Part shown: piece after piece, positions 43,431 to 52,970 of the stretch
Numbering within the stretch: position 1 is the stretch's first letter
How the letters are laid out: each line of letters starts with the position of its first letter
Assembly (NCBI RefSeq): GCF_002272925.1
Contig: NZ_MLAR01000010.1
Span: 1-62,544 of the forward strand
Length of the DNA: 62,544 nt
From: Helicobacter sp. 13S00401-1
Lineage (GTDB): Bacteria > Campylobacterota > Campylobacteria > Campylobacterales > Helicobacteraceae
Reading direction: 5' to 3'
Translations under genes and position numbers: made by a program
Notes under the pieces: generated by a model
The model's input: only the letters and a program-made list of their open reading frames with translations
What the model was told of the DNA's origin: nothing
Database searches by the model: none

Positions 43431-44990
43431 ATGAAAACAGTCGCCTTTATAAAAGGTTCGGTGCTATCTTTAGCACTTTTTAGTACCCTAGCCTACTGTG
43501 CAGATGCCAGCACCACAAGCCAAGCAACCACCATAAAGCGTCCCATGGTTATGCTAGATGGCTATGTTGGCACCTTCTCAAAGTTTGGTTTTAACAACCA
43601 ATCAGTTAATGACGCAACCGGACAATACCCTACAGAATCTTATACATCTTTGATAACTCAACTTGACTTAAACATAGATCCAAGCGATAAGCTAGGACTA
43701 CATGACTCCTCTTTAGTTTTTGATATAGGGGCCACTTTAGGTGGACTGGCTTATGACTCAACAAAAACAGCTACTGATTCTGGGTTAGTTTTTGGTGAGA
43801 TAGGTATATGGCCTGGTTTTGATGGAACAGGCGTTGCCACTGGTAATAACACAAGAAACTTTTTAATCCATAATGCCTATGTAGCATTTACTAGTAAGTA
43901 CTTTGACTTTCAAGGTGGGCGTTATGAATCTAGTACAGATTACCTAAGTGGATATACTCAAGGCTTTGATACTAACGTGCACTATAACTTTGGGAAAAAT
44001 CAAGCAAGCCAAATAAAAGCTTGGGTGCAAGCCTCATGGGCACGTGCACAAGCTTATAGTAACGGGCTTAATGACTACTTCTCAGCAACTGGTGGTTGGC
44101 AGCGCTTTTCTCCAACTAGCAGGGTTGCAAGAAGTAGAGTTTTAAACCCAGATGGTAGTGGCTATAACTTACTAGGCTACTATCAAGCAGGGCTTGATGT
44201 GCTTTTATCAAGTGCAGATGGAAACAACAGCATAATGTTTCGTCCTTTCACAGTCTTTACTCCTTTAGACTTTACAGCAGTAGGTGGGAAGATAGTAGGA
44301 ACTTATGCCTGGGGTGATTTTACATCTAATACTACTCTTGAAGGTTATGGGGTTCATATAGATGATGAAGAGTGGAACTCAGCAGGTGAGGATGAAAACT
44401 TAGAGCTAATAAATGGTACGCGCTATAACCTAGGGCAAGCTGTAAAACAAAACACTTACAATCTTTCTTTAATCCAAACTTTTACTTATAAAAACTATGA
44501 CTTTGGTCTTGGGCTTTATAAAAACTTCGGCCATGCTAACGCCTTTGTAGGAACTATAGGTAATAGCACTATAAACTCTATCATAGACGTTTATCCAAGC
44601 ACTATATATGAAGTAGGACCTTCACAGTCTGCCATACTTGGAAGTAACGCCTTTACTAGTTATATATGGGTTGGTAGCGATGAAGATGTAGGTATAGGAA
44701 CGTTTACTTGGCACTTATTAGGAAGATATACAAACTCAACTAAAAGTAATGAAAACGCTATAGCCTTAGAGTTATATCAACAGTTTAAAACCTTTGGTGT
44801 AGGTTTTACAGCACAGTGGTTGCAAGTACATACTAATCAAGGCTTTAAAGTAGGTCAAGTTTCTAGGGCAGATGTAGCAGATAACTTTGCTGCTAGGACT
44901 GATGATAGAAGCCATATATACTTCTATATAGACTATAAGTTCTCAACTGGTATAGTTAACTTCTCTACTAAATCTTATAAAAAACTATAG
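43431..44990 (+). CDS. Hof-type Helicobacter outer-membrane protein
   Basis: A large beta-barrel porin-like protein. The start chosen is ATG at 43431 (MKTVAFIKGSVLSLALFSTLAYCADA), with AAGGAG eight bases upstream; an earlier ATG at 43398 would add 11 residues ahead of the signal peptide. The 519-residue chain fits the Helicobacter outer-membrane family 2 (Hof) in length and pattern: VMLDGYVGTFSKFGFNNQ near the start, FLIHNAYVAFTSKYFDFQGGRYES, LLGYYQAGLDVLL, and a C-terminal run HIYFYIDYKFSTGIVNFSTKSY. Aromatic girdles are frequent. Substrate unknown; the possible Fur site suggests an iron link. Followed by a bidirectional hairpin. Confidence 0.85.
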   Translation: MKTVAFIKGSVLSLALFSTLAYCADASTTSQATTIKRPMVMLDGYVGTFSKFGFNNQSVNDATGQYPTESYTSLITQLDLNIDPSDKLGLHDSSLVFDIGATLGGLAYDSTKTATDSGLVFGEIGIWPGFDGTGVATGNNTRNFLIHNAYVAFTSKYFDFQGGRYESSTDYLSGYTQGFDTNVHYNFGKNQASQIKAWVQASWARAQAYSNGLNDYFSATGGWQRFSPTSRVARSRVLNPDGSGYNLLGYYQAGLDVLLSSADGNNSIMFRPFTVFTPLDFTAVGGKIVGTYAWGDFTSNTTLEGYGVHIDDEEWNSAGEDENLELINGTRYNLGQAVKQNTYNLSLIQTFTYKNYDFGLGLYKNFGHANAFVGTIGNSTINSIIDVYPSTIYEVGPSQSAILGSNAFTSYIWVGSDEDVGIGTFTWHLLGRYTNSTKSNENAIALELYQQFKTFGVGFTAQWLQVHTNQGFKVGQVSRADVADNFAARTDDRSHIYFYIDYKFSTGIVNFSTKSYKKL

Positions 44991-45010
44991 TTTTAAACTT
45001 TCAAACAAAA

Positions 45011-45040
45011 GCTTACAAGGCTAAATCTTAGCTAGTAAGC
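45011..45040. terminator. Two-part hairpin between the Hof-like gene and the ATPase gene
   Basis: Nested arms GCTTAC/GTAAGC (45011-45016 with 45035-45040) and GCTAA/TTAGC (45020-45024 with 45028-45032). It overlaps the ATPase stop codon at 45028-45030 and fits a shared terminator for the convergent genes. Confidence 0.55.
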
Positions 45041-46062
45041 CTTTCATCTAGCAATAAAGGTAGTCTTTCAAAAGGAAGGGCTAAAATATTAACCCCTTTT
45101 AACTCATAAGACATAGTAATAGCTACTGCAACTTTTGAGTTAAGTAGGCTTATCTTTTTTAGCCTTTTTTCTAAGATGTCTCCACTAGCAAAAGGAAGGC
45201 ATAAAAAGCAAAACTTAGTACTTTCAAAAGTGCCTTGTTTTGAAGCTACTAGCTCAAAACCAAGTGCTATAAGCTCTAAAAAAACCATGTTTTCAAAAGA
45301 CTGCATAAAAGTTGAAAGCCCTAAAGACACACCTAAACTAAAGTCGTAAAAATAAAGCCTATTAGTCTTTGTAAAGATGATGCTGTGGCTTTCTAGTTTA
45401 TGGAGTAAAAGATAGATTCTATCTTTTGATATCTTCATGCTAAGGCGTAACTTTTTATATAAAAAGTTAAAGCTTACCTTGCAAGACTGCCACTCTAAAA
45501 GATGTAAAAATATATCTAAGTCTTCACCCAAGGCTAGTTTTAAACTTTGTAACTTTAGATTTAAGCGCTTAGATTCACTAACGTCATAAAGGCTAGGGTT
45601 GTTGCCATGTTTGATGAAGTTTGGGAGATTACAGTCATGTTTTGCTTTTAAAGTAGCGTAGTCAAAACTAAAAGTTTTTATAGCTTTATAGTCTTTTAAC
45701 TCTATAAACTCTTTTGTTATCACAATTGCATTTTTTAAACCAGCTAGCAAAAAAAACTCATCTTTAAAGTTATCAAATATATAAATATCATAGCTATCAA
45801 TAAAGTCTTTATCTAAAGAAGTAGTTTTTTCTACCTGTACTTCTACACTTCTTCCTTGCTTTAAATCTTTTTTAGTTTTTGAAGTTTTAGTTTGCGAGCT
45901 TTTGTATTCATTCTTATCTAAAGCATCATAAAGGAGTTTTTCTTGCTTTGAAGTTTTTATAAAGCTAAGGTCTACATAAAAACTGCTTTTATATCTTGAA
46001 GCTAACTCTCTAGCAAGTGTAGTTTTAGCACTTAAGGGTGGCCCATAGATAAGAACTAACAT
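45028..46062 (-). CDS. P-loop ATPase of unknown role
   Basis: A 344-residue protein with a Walker A motif GPPLSAKTTLAREL at residues 6-19 and a likely Walker B at IYIFDNF near 93. The middle (about 170-250) looks like a helical/winged-helix segment (KLRLSMKISKDRIYLLLHKLESHSIIF), and the end resembles the nuclease-like part of archaeal/bacterial DUF4143 ATPases, which are often toxin- or restriction-related, but this is a loose match. Its ATG overlaps the last base of the preceding Fe-S protein gene (TAATG), so it is expressed with hemN and that gene. No substrate is evident. Confidence 0.65.
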   Translation of the reverse strand: MLVLIYGPPLSAKTTLARELASRYKSSFYVDLSFIKTSKQEKLLYDALDKNEYKSSQTKTSKTKKDLKQGRSVEVQVEKTTSLDKDFIDSYDIYIFDNFKDEFFLLAGLKNAIVITKEFIELKDYKAIKTFSFDYATLKAKHDCNLPNFIKHGNNPSLYDVSESKRLNLKLQSLKLALGEDLDIFLHLLEWQSCKVSFNFLYKKLRLSMKISKDRIYLLLHKLESHSIIFTKTNRLYFYDFSLGVSLGLSTFMQSFENMVFLELIALGFELVASKQGTFESTKFCFLCLPFASGDILEKRLKKISLLNSKVAVAITMSYELKGVNILALPFERLPLLLDERLTS

Positions 46063-47399
46063 TAAGGAGAGCTAAATAAGGCCTTAGCTAGTAACTCCAA
46101 AGGATGGGCAAACTTAGTTTTTATGTCATTTCTATATAGTGCATTATCTATCTGCATCCTGCACGCACTACACTCTGCACTTACGTAATCAGCATTAGTA
46201 GCTTTTATAAGCTTAGCTTTATTATCCCCAACCTTTATAGCTAAACCATACTTTTCACTCTGCAAAGTAACCCCGCCAAAACCACAACAAGTATCACTTC
46301 CTTCCATCTCTACTACTGGATAGTTTTGAAGCAAGTTTCTAGGCTCTTTATAAACTTTTAGTACTTTTTTAGCATGGCATGGGTCATGGTAGGTTACTGT
46401 AGTGTTAGATATCTTTTTAGTTTTAAGTATGGAATCTAAGTTAGTAAAGTCATGAAGCCACTTTGAAGCAAGGTAAGTTTTAGATGTTATCTTTTTTAAA
46501 GATTCTATAAGGGCTTTGTTATCAGTGCCATTTACTTCAGTATCAAGATTTAAAGCATGCTCCCAGTCTGTTATCACTTGGGCTGCACAAGTGGCTTCTG
46601 GGATTAAAAAAGCATCTACTTTATCTACAAACTCACCTAAATACTTAACATTAAACCTTATAGACTTAACAGTAGTTTTTAAGTCTCCACTAAAGTAAGC
46701 TGGCGCGCTACAACAAGCTTGCTTCTTAGGTATGGCAACATCTATACCCAAAAACTGCAGTATATCAACTAGGCTTTTACCAACTCCTGTGTAGTTGTAG
46801 TTTGCAAGACAGCCTATAAATATGGCAACTTTGTTGTGTTTTAAAGTAGTATGTTTAAAATCTGTAGTAGTCTTTGCTTTTATCTCAGCTGGATAGCTTT
46901 GTAAAAAACTTTTTTTGTTTAGAGGAAACATAACTCTATCTTTAAAGCCTTTAAATGAGAATCTTAAAATAGACTTATCGCCATCTTTTTTAAAAGCACA
47001 AAAGCTAAAACTAGCCCCTAGTGAAAACACTATATTTAGGATAGGTCTTTTTGAAAGCAAGAAAAAAGCTGCCCTCTTATAAAAAGGTATGCCATAAATC
47101 TTAGCTATATCAACCCTAGCCTTAGTTATAACTACATCCACTGGTAGGCTCATAGGACACACACTCACACAAGTAGTGCATAAAAAGCAAGATTCAACAG
47201 CATTTTTAAGATTTAAGTCCATAGCAAGTTTTCCATCAGCATAGGCTCTAACTAAGTCAAGATAGCCTCTAGGGCTTGTAGTCTCATCTTGATTTATAGA
47301 GTGGATAGTACAAGTTGGCACGCACTTTCCGCACTTAACACAAGAGTTGCTTGTTTTTGTAAGTATGCTTTCTATCTTACTATGCTCATGACTGCTCAT
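46062..47399 (-). CDS. Fe-S oxidoreductase subunit with CCG domains (GlcF/GlpC/LutA-like)
   Basis: A 445-residue protein with two 4Fe-4S ferredoxin clusters near the start (CVKCGKCVPTC at about 20-30 and CFLCTTCVSVC at about 71-81) and two cysteine-rich CCG domains (QACCSAPAYFSGD near 238 and DTCCGFGGVTLQSEKYG near 367). It is related to the iron-sulfur subunits of glycolate, lactate or glycerol-3-phosphate oxidation complexes that hand electrons to quinone. H. pylori HP0666 is annotated as GlpC and also sits beside hemN. The partner flavoprotein is not adjacent. Its ATG overlaps the hemN stop (ATGA). Confidence 0.85.
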   Translation of the reverse strand: MSSHEHSKIESILTKTSNSCVKCGKCVPTCTIHSINQDETTSPRGYLDLVRAYADGKLAMDLNLKNAVESCFLCTTCVSVCPMSLPVDVVITKARVDIAKIYGIPFYKRAAFFLLSKRPILNIVFSLGASFSFCAFKKDGDKSILRFSFKGFKDRVMFPLNKKSFLQSYPAEIKAKTTTDFKHTTLKHNKVAIFIGCLANYNYTGVGKSLVDILQFLGIDVAIPKKQACCSAPAYFSGDLKTTVKSIRFNVKYLGEFVDKVDAFLIPEATCAAQVITDWEHALNLDTEVNGTDNKALIESLKKITSKTYLASKWLHDFTNLDSILKTKKISNTTVTYHDPCHAKKVLKVYKEPRNLLQNYPVVEMEGSDTCCGFGGVTLQSEKYGLAIKVGDNKAKLIKATNADYVSAECSACRMQIDNALYRNDIKTKFAHPLELLAKALFSSP

Positions 47400-48784
47400 A
47401 TCGTTTTACTAAACTTCCTTTCTATGTTTTTAACTAAAAAAGTATCAAAAACCATGGCTATATTTCTTATCAAAAAACCACCTGTTGGACTAACTACTAT
47501 CTTAGAATCTTCTATCTTTAAAAGGTCATCTTTTTCATAATCTTCTAAGGCTTTAAGTTCACTTGCAAAATGGCTTTTAAAGTCTATACCAAACTCTTTA
47601 TTTACTACTTCAAAGTCTACTACTAAGTTGTTCATTAAAGACATAATAACTGCTTTTCTAAGCATATCTTCTTCACTTAGTAAAATTCCTATGCTTACTG
47701 GTAACACTCCTTTATCTATAGCCTCTTCATAACTTTTCATATCTTTATAGTTTTGAGTATAGTAGTCAGCACCCTCACCTATAGAAGTTATCCCTATGCC
47801 TATAGTTTGACTAAAGCCCTTAGTTGTATAGCCTTGAAAGTTGCGCCTTAACTCACCTTTTTCTTTAGCAAGATAAAGCTCATCACTTTTTTTAGCAAAG
47901 TGATCCATCCCTATCATCTCATAGCCACTATTTTCTAGTAAGTTAATGCACTCTTTTAATATCTCTAGCTTTACACTAGGCAAAGGTAAAGCGCTCTCAT
48001 CTATCTTTCTCATACTTTTTTTAACCCATGGAACATGGGCGTAGTTAAAAATAGCTAGTCTATCTGGACTTAAGCTAAGTACTTTTTGTAAGGTTTCTTG
48101 AAAGCTTCTTAGGCTTTGAAAAGGAAGACCATAGATAAGATCAAAGTTTATGGAGTTTATGCCGTACTTTCTGGCTAGATTCATACTATCTTTTACTAGT
48201 TCTAAACTTTGGATTCTATTAACTGCGGTTTGTACTGCGCTATCAAAGTCTTGAACACCAAAAGAGATTCTATTAAACCCCCCTTCTTTTAAAACCCTCA
48301 TCTGCTTTTCATCAAAGTGCCTTGGATCTATCTCACAACTTATCTCTGCCTTGGAAGAAAAGTTAGTAAAAGTGCCTTTAATTAGATCTATAACTTCTTT
48401 TAGCTGGTCTGCATTAAAAAACGTAGGTGTGCCACCACCAAAGTGAAACTGCACTACCTCACGGCTTGTATCAAGCTTAGGTTTTAATAAGTCTAGCTCT
48501 TTTTTTAGGTAGCTTATATATCTATCTTTTTTATCTTCTTTACTAGTATAAATTACATTACACCCACAAAAGTAGCATGCTGACTTACAAAATGGTAGAT
48601 GCACATAGATAGAAAGCGGTAGTGTAGGCTTAGCAAGGTCTGAGCGCTTTAAGCAGTCTTCAAGCGTGCTTGCATTAAAGCTGGCATTAAACTCATTAGC
48701 AGTTGGATAGCTTGTGTATCTAGGTCCTGGCTTAGAATGCGTAGCAAGCTTACTAAAGTCTATTTTGTCTAAAGATTTACTCAT
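47396..48784 (-). CDS. hemN: Oxygen-independent coproporphyrinogen III oxidase
   Basis: A radical-SAM enzyme that decarboxylates coproporphyrinogen III to protoporphyrinogen IX without oxygen. The 462-residue protein has GPRYTSYPTANEF near the start, the cluster motif CKSACYFCGCN (near residue 63-73, Cys at positions 1, 5, 8 and an extra Cys typical of HemN) and FHFGGGTPTF (near 115). It is of true HemN length, not the shorter HemW. GAGGGTGA precedes the ATG. It heads the hemN-Fe-S-ATPase run. Confidence 0.95.
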   Translation of the reverse strand: MSKSLDKIDFSKLATHSKPGPRYTSYPTANEFNASFNASTLEDCLKRSDLAKPTLPLSIYVHLPFCKSACYFCGCNVIYTSKEDKKDRYISYLKKELDLLKPKLDTSREVVQFHFGGGTPTFFNADQLKEVIDLIKGTFTNFSSKAEISCEIDPRHFDEKQMRVLKEGGFNRISFGVQDFDSAVQTAVNRIQSLELVKDSMNLARKYGINSINFDLIYGLPFQSLRSFQETLQKVLSLSPDRLAIFNYAHVPWVKKSMRKIDESALPLPSVKLEILKECINLLENSGYEMIGMDHFAKKSDELYLAKEKGELRRNFQGYTTKGFSQTIGIGITSIGEGADYYTQNYKDMKSYEEAIDKGVLPVSIGILLSEEDMLRKAVIMSLMNNLVVDFEVVNKEFGIDFKSHFASELKALEDYEKDDLLKIEDSKIVVSPTGGFLIRNIAMVFDTFLVKNIERKFSKTI

Positions 48785-48816
48785 TATTAATCACCCTCTT
48801 TTATAAAATTTTTCAC

Positions 48817-49266
48817 TTATAAAATCTTACTTACATCAAAAAATAAGTTAGGATAGTTAGTCTTTATCCGCTTTGCTATATGTTCAGTGTTTATGTTTCT
48901 TAAAGTCTCATCTTGAGAGCGTAACTTTTCTAGCTCCTCTAAACCAACAGCCAAAGCATCTTCTAAATCAAGTGGCATAAGATTTAAGATATCTTTTTGA
49001 AGCATTAACACAAGTTTTTCTTCATGCTGAGACTTTAAAGATTCTAAAAGTGTATTTAAAGCTGTTTCTGGTAGCACTACAAACTCACTAGGAGCTGTAT
49101 TTTTACTAGCCTGGTTCATCTTTATAAACCAAGCCTCTTCTTCTTGAAAGCTTCCTTGCTTAAACTCTAAGTTTATATGAGTGTCATCTACGCGAGTAGC
49201 TATAGCTATATTACTTGCATCTTGAAGGCTTCTTATTAATTCTTTTTTTGCGGACGATTTAGCCAT
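48817..49266 (-). CDS. DUF2603-type conserved protein
   Basis: A 149-residue acidic helical protein found, as far as I recall, only in Campylobacterota (UPF0763/DUF2603 type). No catalytic motif, signal peptide or membrane segment is visible. Blocks: EEEAWFIKMNQASKNTAPSEFVVLP (near 42-66), MPLDLEDALAVGLEELEKLR (near 97) and HIAKRIKTNYPNLFFDV near the end. Its start lies inside the end of argF (31-base overlap), so the two are coupled; hemN follows after 32 bases. The family name is moderately sure, the function unknown. Confidence 0.75.
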   Translation of the reverse strand: MAKSSAKKELIRSLQDASNIAIATRVDDTHINLEFKQGSFQEEEAWFIKMNQASKNTAPSEFVVLPETALNTLLESLKSQHEEKLVLMLQKDILNLMPLDLEDALAVGLEELEKLRSQDETLRNINTEHIAKRIKTNYPNLFFDVSKIL

Positions 49267-50201
49267 GCCATGACTCCTTTTTGGACATGCAAGCGGTTAT
49301 GCGCTTCATCTATGATTTTAGACTTAGGGCCATCTATAACATTAGTAGAAACTTCTAACTCTCTATAAGCTGGTAAACAGTGAAGAAAGATAGAATCTTT
49401 ATCAGAAAGTGCCATTAAAGCCTCATCTACCATGTAGCCTTTAAAAGCTTTTAGTCTTTCTTCTTTTTCAGCTTCTTGTCCCATGGACACCCAAGAATCT
49501 GTAGTTACTACATTAGCATCTTTTATGGCTTCTTTTGGATCTTCCATTATGTTTATAATGGCTCCTGAACTTTTAGCATTTTCTAAGGCGATATTTACAA
49601 ACTTTTCTTGAGGTTTATAGCCCTTAGGCGAAGCGATATTTAGCCTTAAGCCAAGCTTTGAAGCAAGCATAAGCCAAGAGTTTGCCATATTGTTCCCATC
49701 GCCTATATAAGCAACTAGTGGATTAGCACACTTACTTTCCATGTTTAATATAGGGTGAGGTTTAAAGATACCATTTTCCATCATAGTTAGATAGTCAGCT
49801 AAAACTTGCATAGGATGGTAGTCTTGAGAGAGACCATTTATAACGCTTACGCTTGAGTACTTTGCAAACTCTTCTAAGCGAGTGTGCTCGTGTGTTCTTA
49901 TAACTATCATATCAACCATAGAACTTATAACCGCTGAGCTATCTTTTATGATCTCTCCACGTCCAAGCTGTAAGTCAGAGTTAGACAAAAAGATGCCAAG
50001 GCCTCCTAATTGATAGATTCCTGATTGAAAACTAACACGCGTTCTAGTTGAGCTTTTTTCAAAGATCATAGCTAGAATCTTTCCTTGAAGCTCAGGAGTA
50101 GCTATACCTTCAGCTTGCTTAGCTTTTAGATCTAGGGCATATTTTAAGATATCTAATATCTCATCTTGACTATAGTCATTAATGGTCAGGAAATGTCGCA
50201 T
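49236..50201 (-). CDS. argF: Ornithine carbamoyltransferase
   Basis: Makes citrulline from ornithine and carbamoyl phosphate in arginine synthesis. The 321-residue protein has the carbamoyl-phosphate site SSTRTRVSFQSG (near residue 54), the RTHEH segment (near 102), the QDYHPMQVLADYLT block (near 126-139), DSWVSMGQE (near 226) and the catalytic Cys in FLHCLPAYRELEV (near 268). No other arginine gene is adjacent. H. pylori lacks it. It starts the argF-DUF2603-hemN-Fe-S-ATPase string. Confidence 0.95.
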   Translation of the reverse strand: MRHFLTINDYSQDEILDILKYALDLKAKQAEGIATPELQGKILAMIFEKSSTRTRVSFQSGIYQLGGLGIFLSNSDLQLGRGEIIKDSSAVISSMVDMIVIRTHEHTRLEEFAKYSSVSVINGLSQDYHPMQVLADYLTMMENGIFKPHPILNMESKCANPLVAYIGDGNNMANSWLMLASKLGLRLNIASPKGYKPQEKFVNIALENAKSSGAIINIMEDPKEAIKDANVVTTDSWVSMGQEAEKEERLKAFKGYMVDEALMALSDKDSIFLHCLPAYRELEVSTNVIDGPKSKIIDEAHNRLHVQKGVMAWLNRPQKKN

Positions 50202-50346
50202 TACACACCTTGTATGTGGTTTAATAAAATGGTCTATTGTAGCGAAAATGAAAACTTGTGATGTTTACAAGAAACATTTTAAAAAGATTTTTATATAAGT
50301 TGGGGGCAGACTAAGAACTTTTAGCACACAAACTAAGTCTTACTAG

Positions 50347-51444
50347 CTAGTCTTCTAAAAGCCACTTAGCAACATTGTTACTACTTCCTTCTTTTAGATA
50401 GTCTTTTAAAAGTCTAACTCCATTAAAATATCTTTCATAGTTAAAATCTTCTATCTTTTTTAAGATATTAGGTGCATTAAAACCAAACTGCACTATCTCA
50501 TCATGCAAAGTGCTTACTCCACGTCCTGGCTTTTCACCTAAAAGTGCTTGATAGAAGATATTAGCAAGCCCAGCATATTTAATATTAACCAAGCTTCTAA
50601 TGATGAAGTAATCAAGCCACTTAGTCTTGTAAACTAGTAAAAATGGAATCTGCATAAGCGCACACTCTAAAGTTGCCGTACCAGAGCAAACTACACAAAA
50701 ACTTGCCTCTTTTAAAGCCTCTTGTGTGTTATAAAAAAGATTAAAACTAGAGATGTCTCCATAAATAGATTCTAAGTTAGTGTCTTTAAACTTAGAAGGC
50801 AAAACTAAACGAAGTGATGTTTTAGAATCTTTTTTTACCAAAGCACTAGCTACTTCTCTAAAAACTCCCATATGGGCTTTTATCTCTGACTTTCTAGAAC
50901 CTGGCATGAAAACTATTACTTTAGATTCTAAGTTAGCAAAGCTTGTCTTTGAGTTGTACTCTTTTATATCAAGTAAAGGATGCCCTACAAAACGTGCCTT
51001 TGGTGAGTAGTCATAAAAGCTGCCTTCAAAAGGCAAGATGTAAGCTAGCTTAGTGAAGTTAGACAAAAGCTCTTTAGATCTCCAAGGCTTCCACGCCCAA
51101 AGTTGTGGGAGGATGTAGTACATGATGTTTGCGTTAGGGTTAAAGCTTAGGATCTTTTTTGCTAGTCGCATGTGAAAAGATGAGCTATCAAGCATTAGGA
51201 TTTTGTCGCATTTTAAAGCTTCCTTTGCTAGTACATTCATAGCGTGCTTTAAAAACTTTAAGCGCTTAAAAACATCGCTAAAGCCCATGATAGAAAACTC
51301 ACTTACTTTGAAAAGACTAGTACCTAGGTCACTATCACAAACTCCTATAAACTCTACACTACTATCTAGCTTTAAAAGTTCTGATTTTAGATTCCTTAGA
51401 TGCAAGTTAGAACTTGGCTCTAAAGCACTTACAAAAATCTTCAC
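50347..51444 (-). CDS. lpxB: Lipid-A-disaccharide synthase
   Basis: Joins UDP-diacylglucosamine and lipid X to make the lipid A disaccharide. The 365-residue length is normal. Seen: FVSALEPSSNLHL at the start, FKVSEFSIMGFSDVFKRL (near 46), YYILPQLWAWKPWRS (near 106), FVGHPLLD (near 147), MPGSRKSEI (near 179) and VVCSGTATLECALMQIPFLLVYKT (near 252). Membrane-peripheral enzyme. Same strand as, and 22 bases downstream of, pldA. Confidence 0.95.
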   Translation of the reverse strand: MKIFVSALEPSSNLHLRNLKSELLKLDSSVEFIGVCDSDLGTSLFKVSEFSIMGFSDVFKRLKFLKHAMNVLAKEALKCDKILMLDSSSFHMRLAKKILSFNPNANIMYYILPQLWAWKPWRSKELLSNFTKLAYILPFEGSFYDYSPKARFVGHPLLDIKEYNSKTSFANLESKVIVFMPGSRKSEIKAHMGVFREVASALVKKDSKTSLRLVLPSKFKDTNLESIYGDISSFNLFYNTQEALKEASFCVVCSGTATLECALMQIPFLLVYKTKWLDYFIIRSLVNIKYAGLANIFYQALLGEKPGRGVSTLHDEIVQFGFNAPNILKKIEDFNYERYFNGVRLLKDYLKEGSSNNVAKWLLED

Positions 51445-51466
51445 TTTTTACTCTCCCTTGCCTTTT

Positions 51467-52735
51467 TTATCTTATAAATCTAAAGCCTACACCTACTCTG
51501 TTAACTATGAAGTTATACTCATATAAACTATCCATATAACCATAGTAGTACTGGAAGTATAGCCCTACTCTATCATTAAGCTTAAAAGTATAGGCAAGTT
51601 GGAAAGAGCCTATATAGTTTGCCTTTTTTGCGCCTAGCCCTATGATGCTTGCTTCAAAGATATTGCGATTATTCCTATAAGCTATATCTAAGCGTCCATA
51701 ACCTAAGTAGTCATAAAGATCTGGGTTAGTGCGTCTTTGCATAAGTGGCGCCCACCCTTTTAGCTGCACTCTTAAGTTGTCATTATGCCAAACTGCGTGA
51801 AAGACTGCCCTATTAGAACTTTTTGAAGCTGAACCTATAACATCTGGACCTGTTGGAGGAGGATCCCTAAAGGGTCTATTAAAGTCTATAACCTCACCAC
51901 CTTGAGTTCTATAACCTTTTCCTTCGCCATTAGATAAGTGGGTGAGTGAAACACCAACATCTGATAAGGCCCCACCTAAAAACTTTACATCAAGAGGATA
52001 GTTATACATAAGCTCTGGCTGAAAGTCTATATCTCTAATAGGCGCGCTATACTGGAAGTTGTAAAACTGGAAGAAGAACTTTTGAGTGTAGTTAAAGTAT
52101 AAGGCCCCACCTGTCCATAAAAAGTTTCTAACAAGAGCTACTTTAAAGCTTAGTTGAATCTTAGCTTCATTTTGTTGTAAGTACCTAGCATACTGAGGTA
52201 AAAAGTTATAGTAAAAAGGCATGATATAGTTACCATTTAGCTCTTCTATAGAGATAGATCCTATAGTAAAGATGGTATGTTTTTCCTTGCTGTTTACATA
52301 CTCTCTATACTTGCTTGGCACCTTAGAATCTTTTACATCTTTACTTTGAGATTTTAAAACTTCACTAGGTGCGCTTAAGTTAGGAGAATCTAAAGCAGGA
52401 GTAGCTATAGACTGGTTAAGTAAGGCAGGATTAGCTAGGGTTGGGATTAGAGTTGGAGTAGATTCTATGTTGGGGCTTTGAATGTTGTTTGTGGCTTTAT
52501 CTATAGGAGTGCTTTCTTTAGAAGGAGCATTGTTCTGCCGGAAAATTGAGCTAGGGTCTTTAAAAAACTGCCTAAGTTTGGAAGGTTTTTTAACTTCTTC
52601 TTTGCTAGAAGCACTACTAGATTTAGCAGTAACTTCTGCTTTATAATTTTTCATATCTTCTAATGCTTGATTATCAAAAGAATCCGCCGCCAGAAACGTG
52701 CATAAACTTAAACAAAGCACAGCTGCCTTATACAT
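51467..52735 (-). CDS. pldA: Outer-membrane phospholipase A
   Basis: A calcium-dependent outer-membrane enzyme that removes acyl chains from phospholipids that have moved to the outer leaflet; important in H. pylori acid adaptation. The 422-residue chain has a signal peptide (to about residue 18), a long Ser/Pro/Asn-rich linker (about 30-145) not typical of E. coli OMPLA, and a 12-strand barrel. The catalytic His and Ser are in LTHLSNGEGKGYRTQGG (near residue 264-280, HxSNG motif); the supporting Asn is in SSNRAVFHAVWH (near 309). It ends in a C-terminal aromatic/arginine strand (VGVGFRFIR). No homopolymer tract was seen, unlike the phase-variable H. pylori gene. Confidence 0.92.
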   Translation of the reverse strand: MYKAAVLCLSLCTFLAADSFDNQALEDMKNYKAEVTAKSSSASSKEEVKKPSKLRQFFKDPSSIFRQNNAPSKESTPIDKATNNIQSPNIESTPTLIPTLANPALLNQSIATPALDSPNLSAPSEVLKSQSKDVKDSKVPSKYREYVNSKEKHTIFTIGSISIEELNGNYIMPFYYNFLPQYARYLQQNEAKIQLSFKVALVRNFLWTGGALYFNYTQKFFFQFYNFQYSAPIRDIDFQPELMYNYPLDVKFLGGALSDVGVSLTHLSNGEGKGYRTQGGEVIDFNRPFRDPPPTGPDVIGSASKSSNRAVFHAVWHNDNLRVQLKGWAPLMQRRTNPDLYDYLGYGRLDIAYRNNRNIFEASIIGLGAKKANYIGSFQLAYTFKLNDRVGLYFQYYYGYMDSLYEYNFIVNRVGVGFRFIR

Positions 52736-52970
52736 TTAGTCCCTTTTTCTAAAAGTAGTAAACAATATAATCTAAAAGCAAAAATAATTAGTGTCTCTAA
52801 GTGCAAAGTTAAGACAAACGTAACCATAAAGCTTAACCAAAACCTAATCTTAGTATATAAATAATCACACTTCTTTCATTTAGTTGTATTTTCCTTTATT
52901 TTCTTAGTAAAATAAGGGCTAACAAAACCAAAGACTTAAACACCATATCAACAAATATCAAGGAAATATA

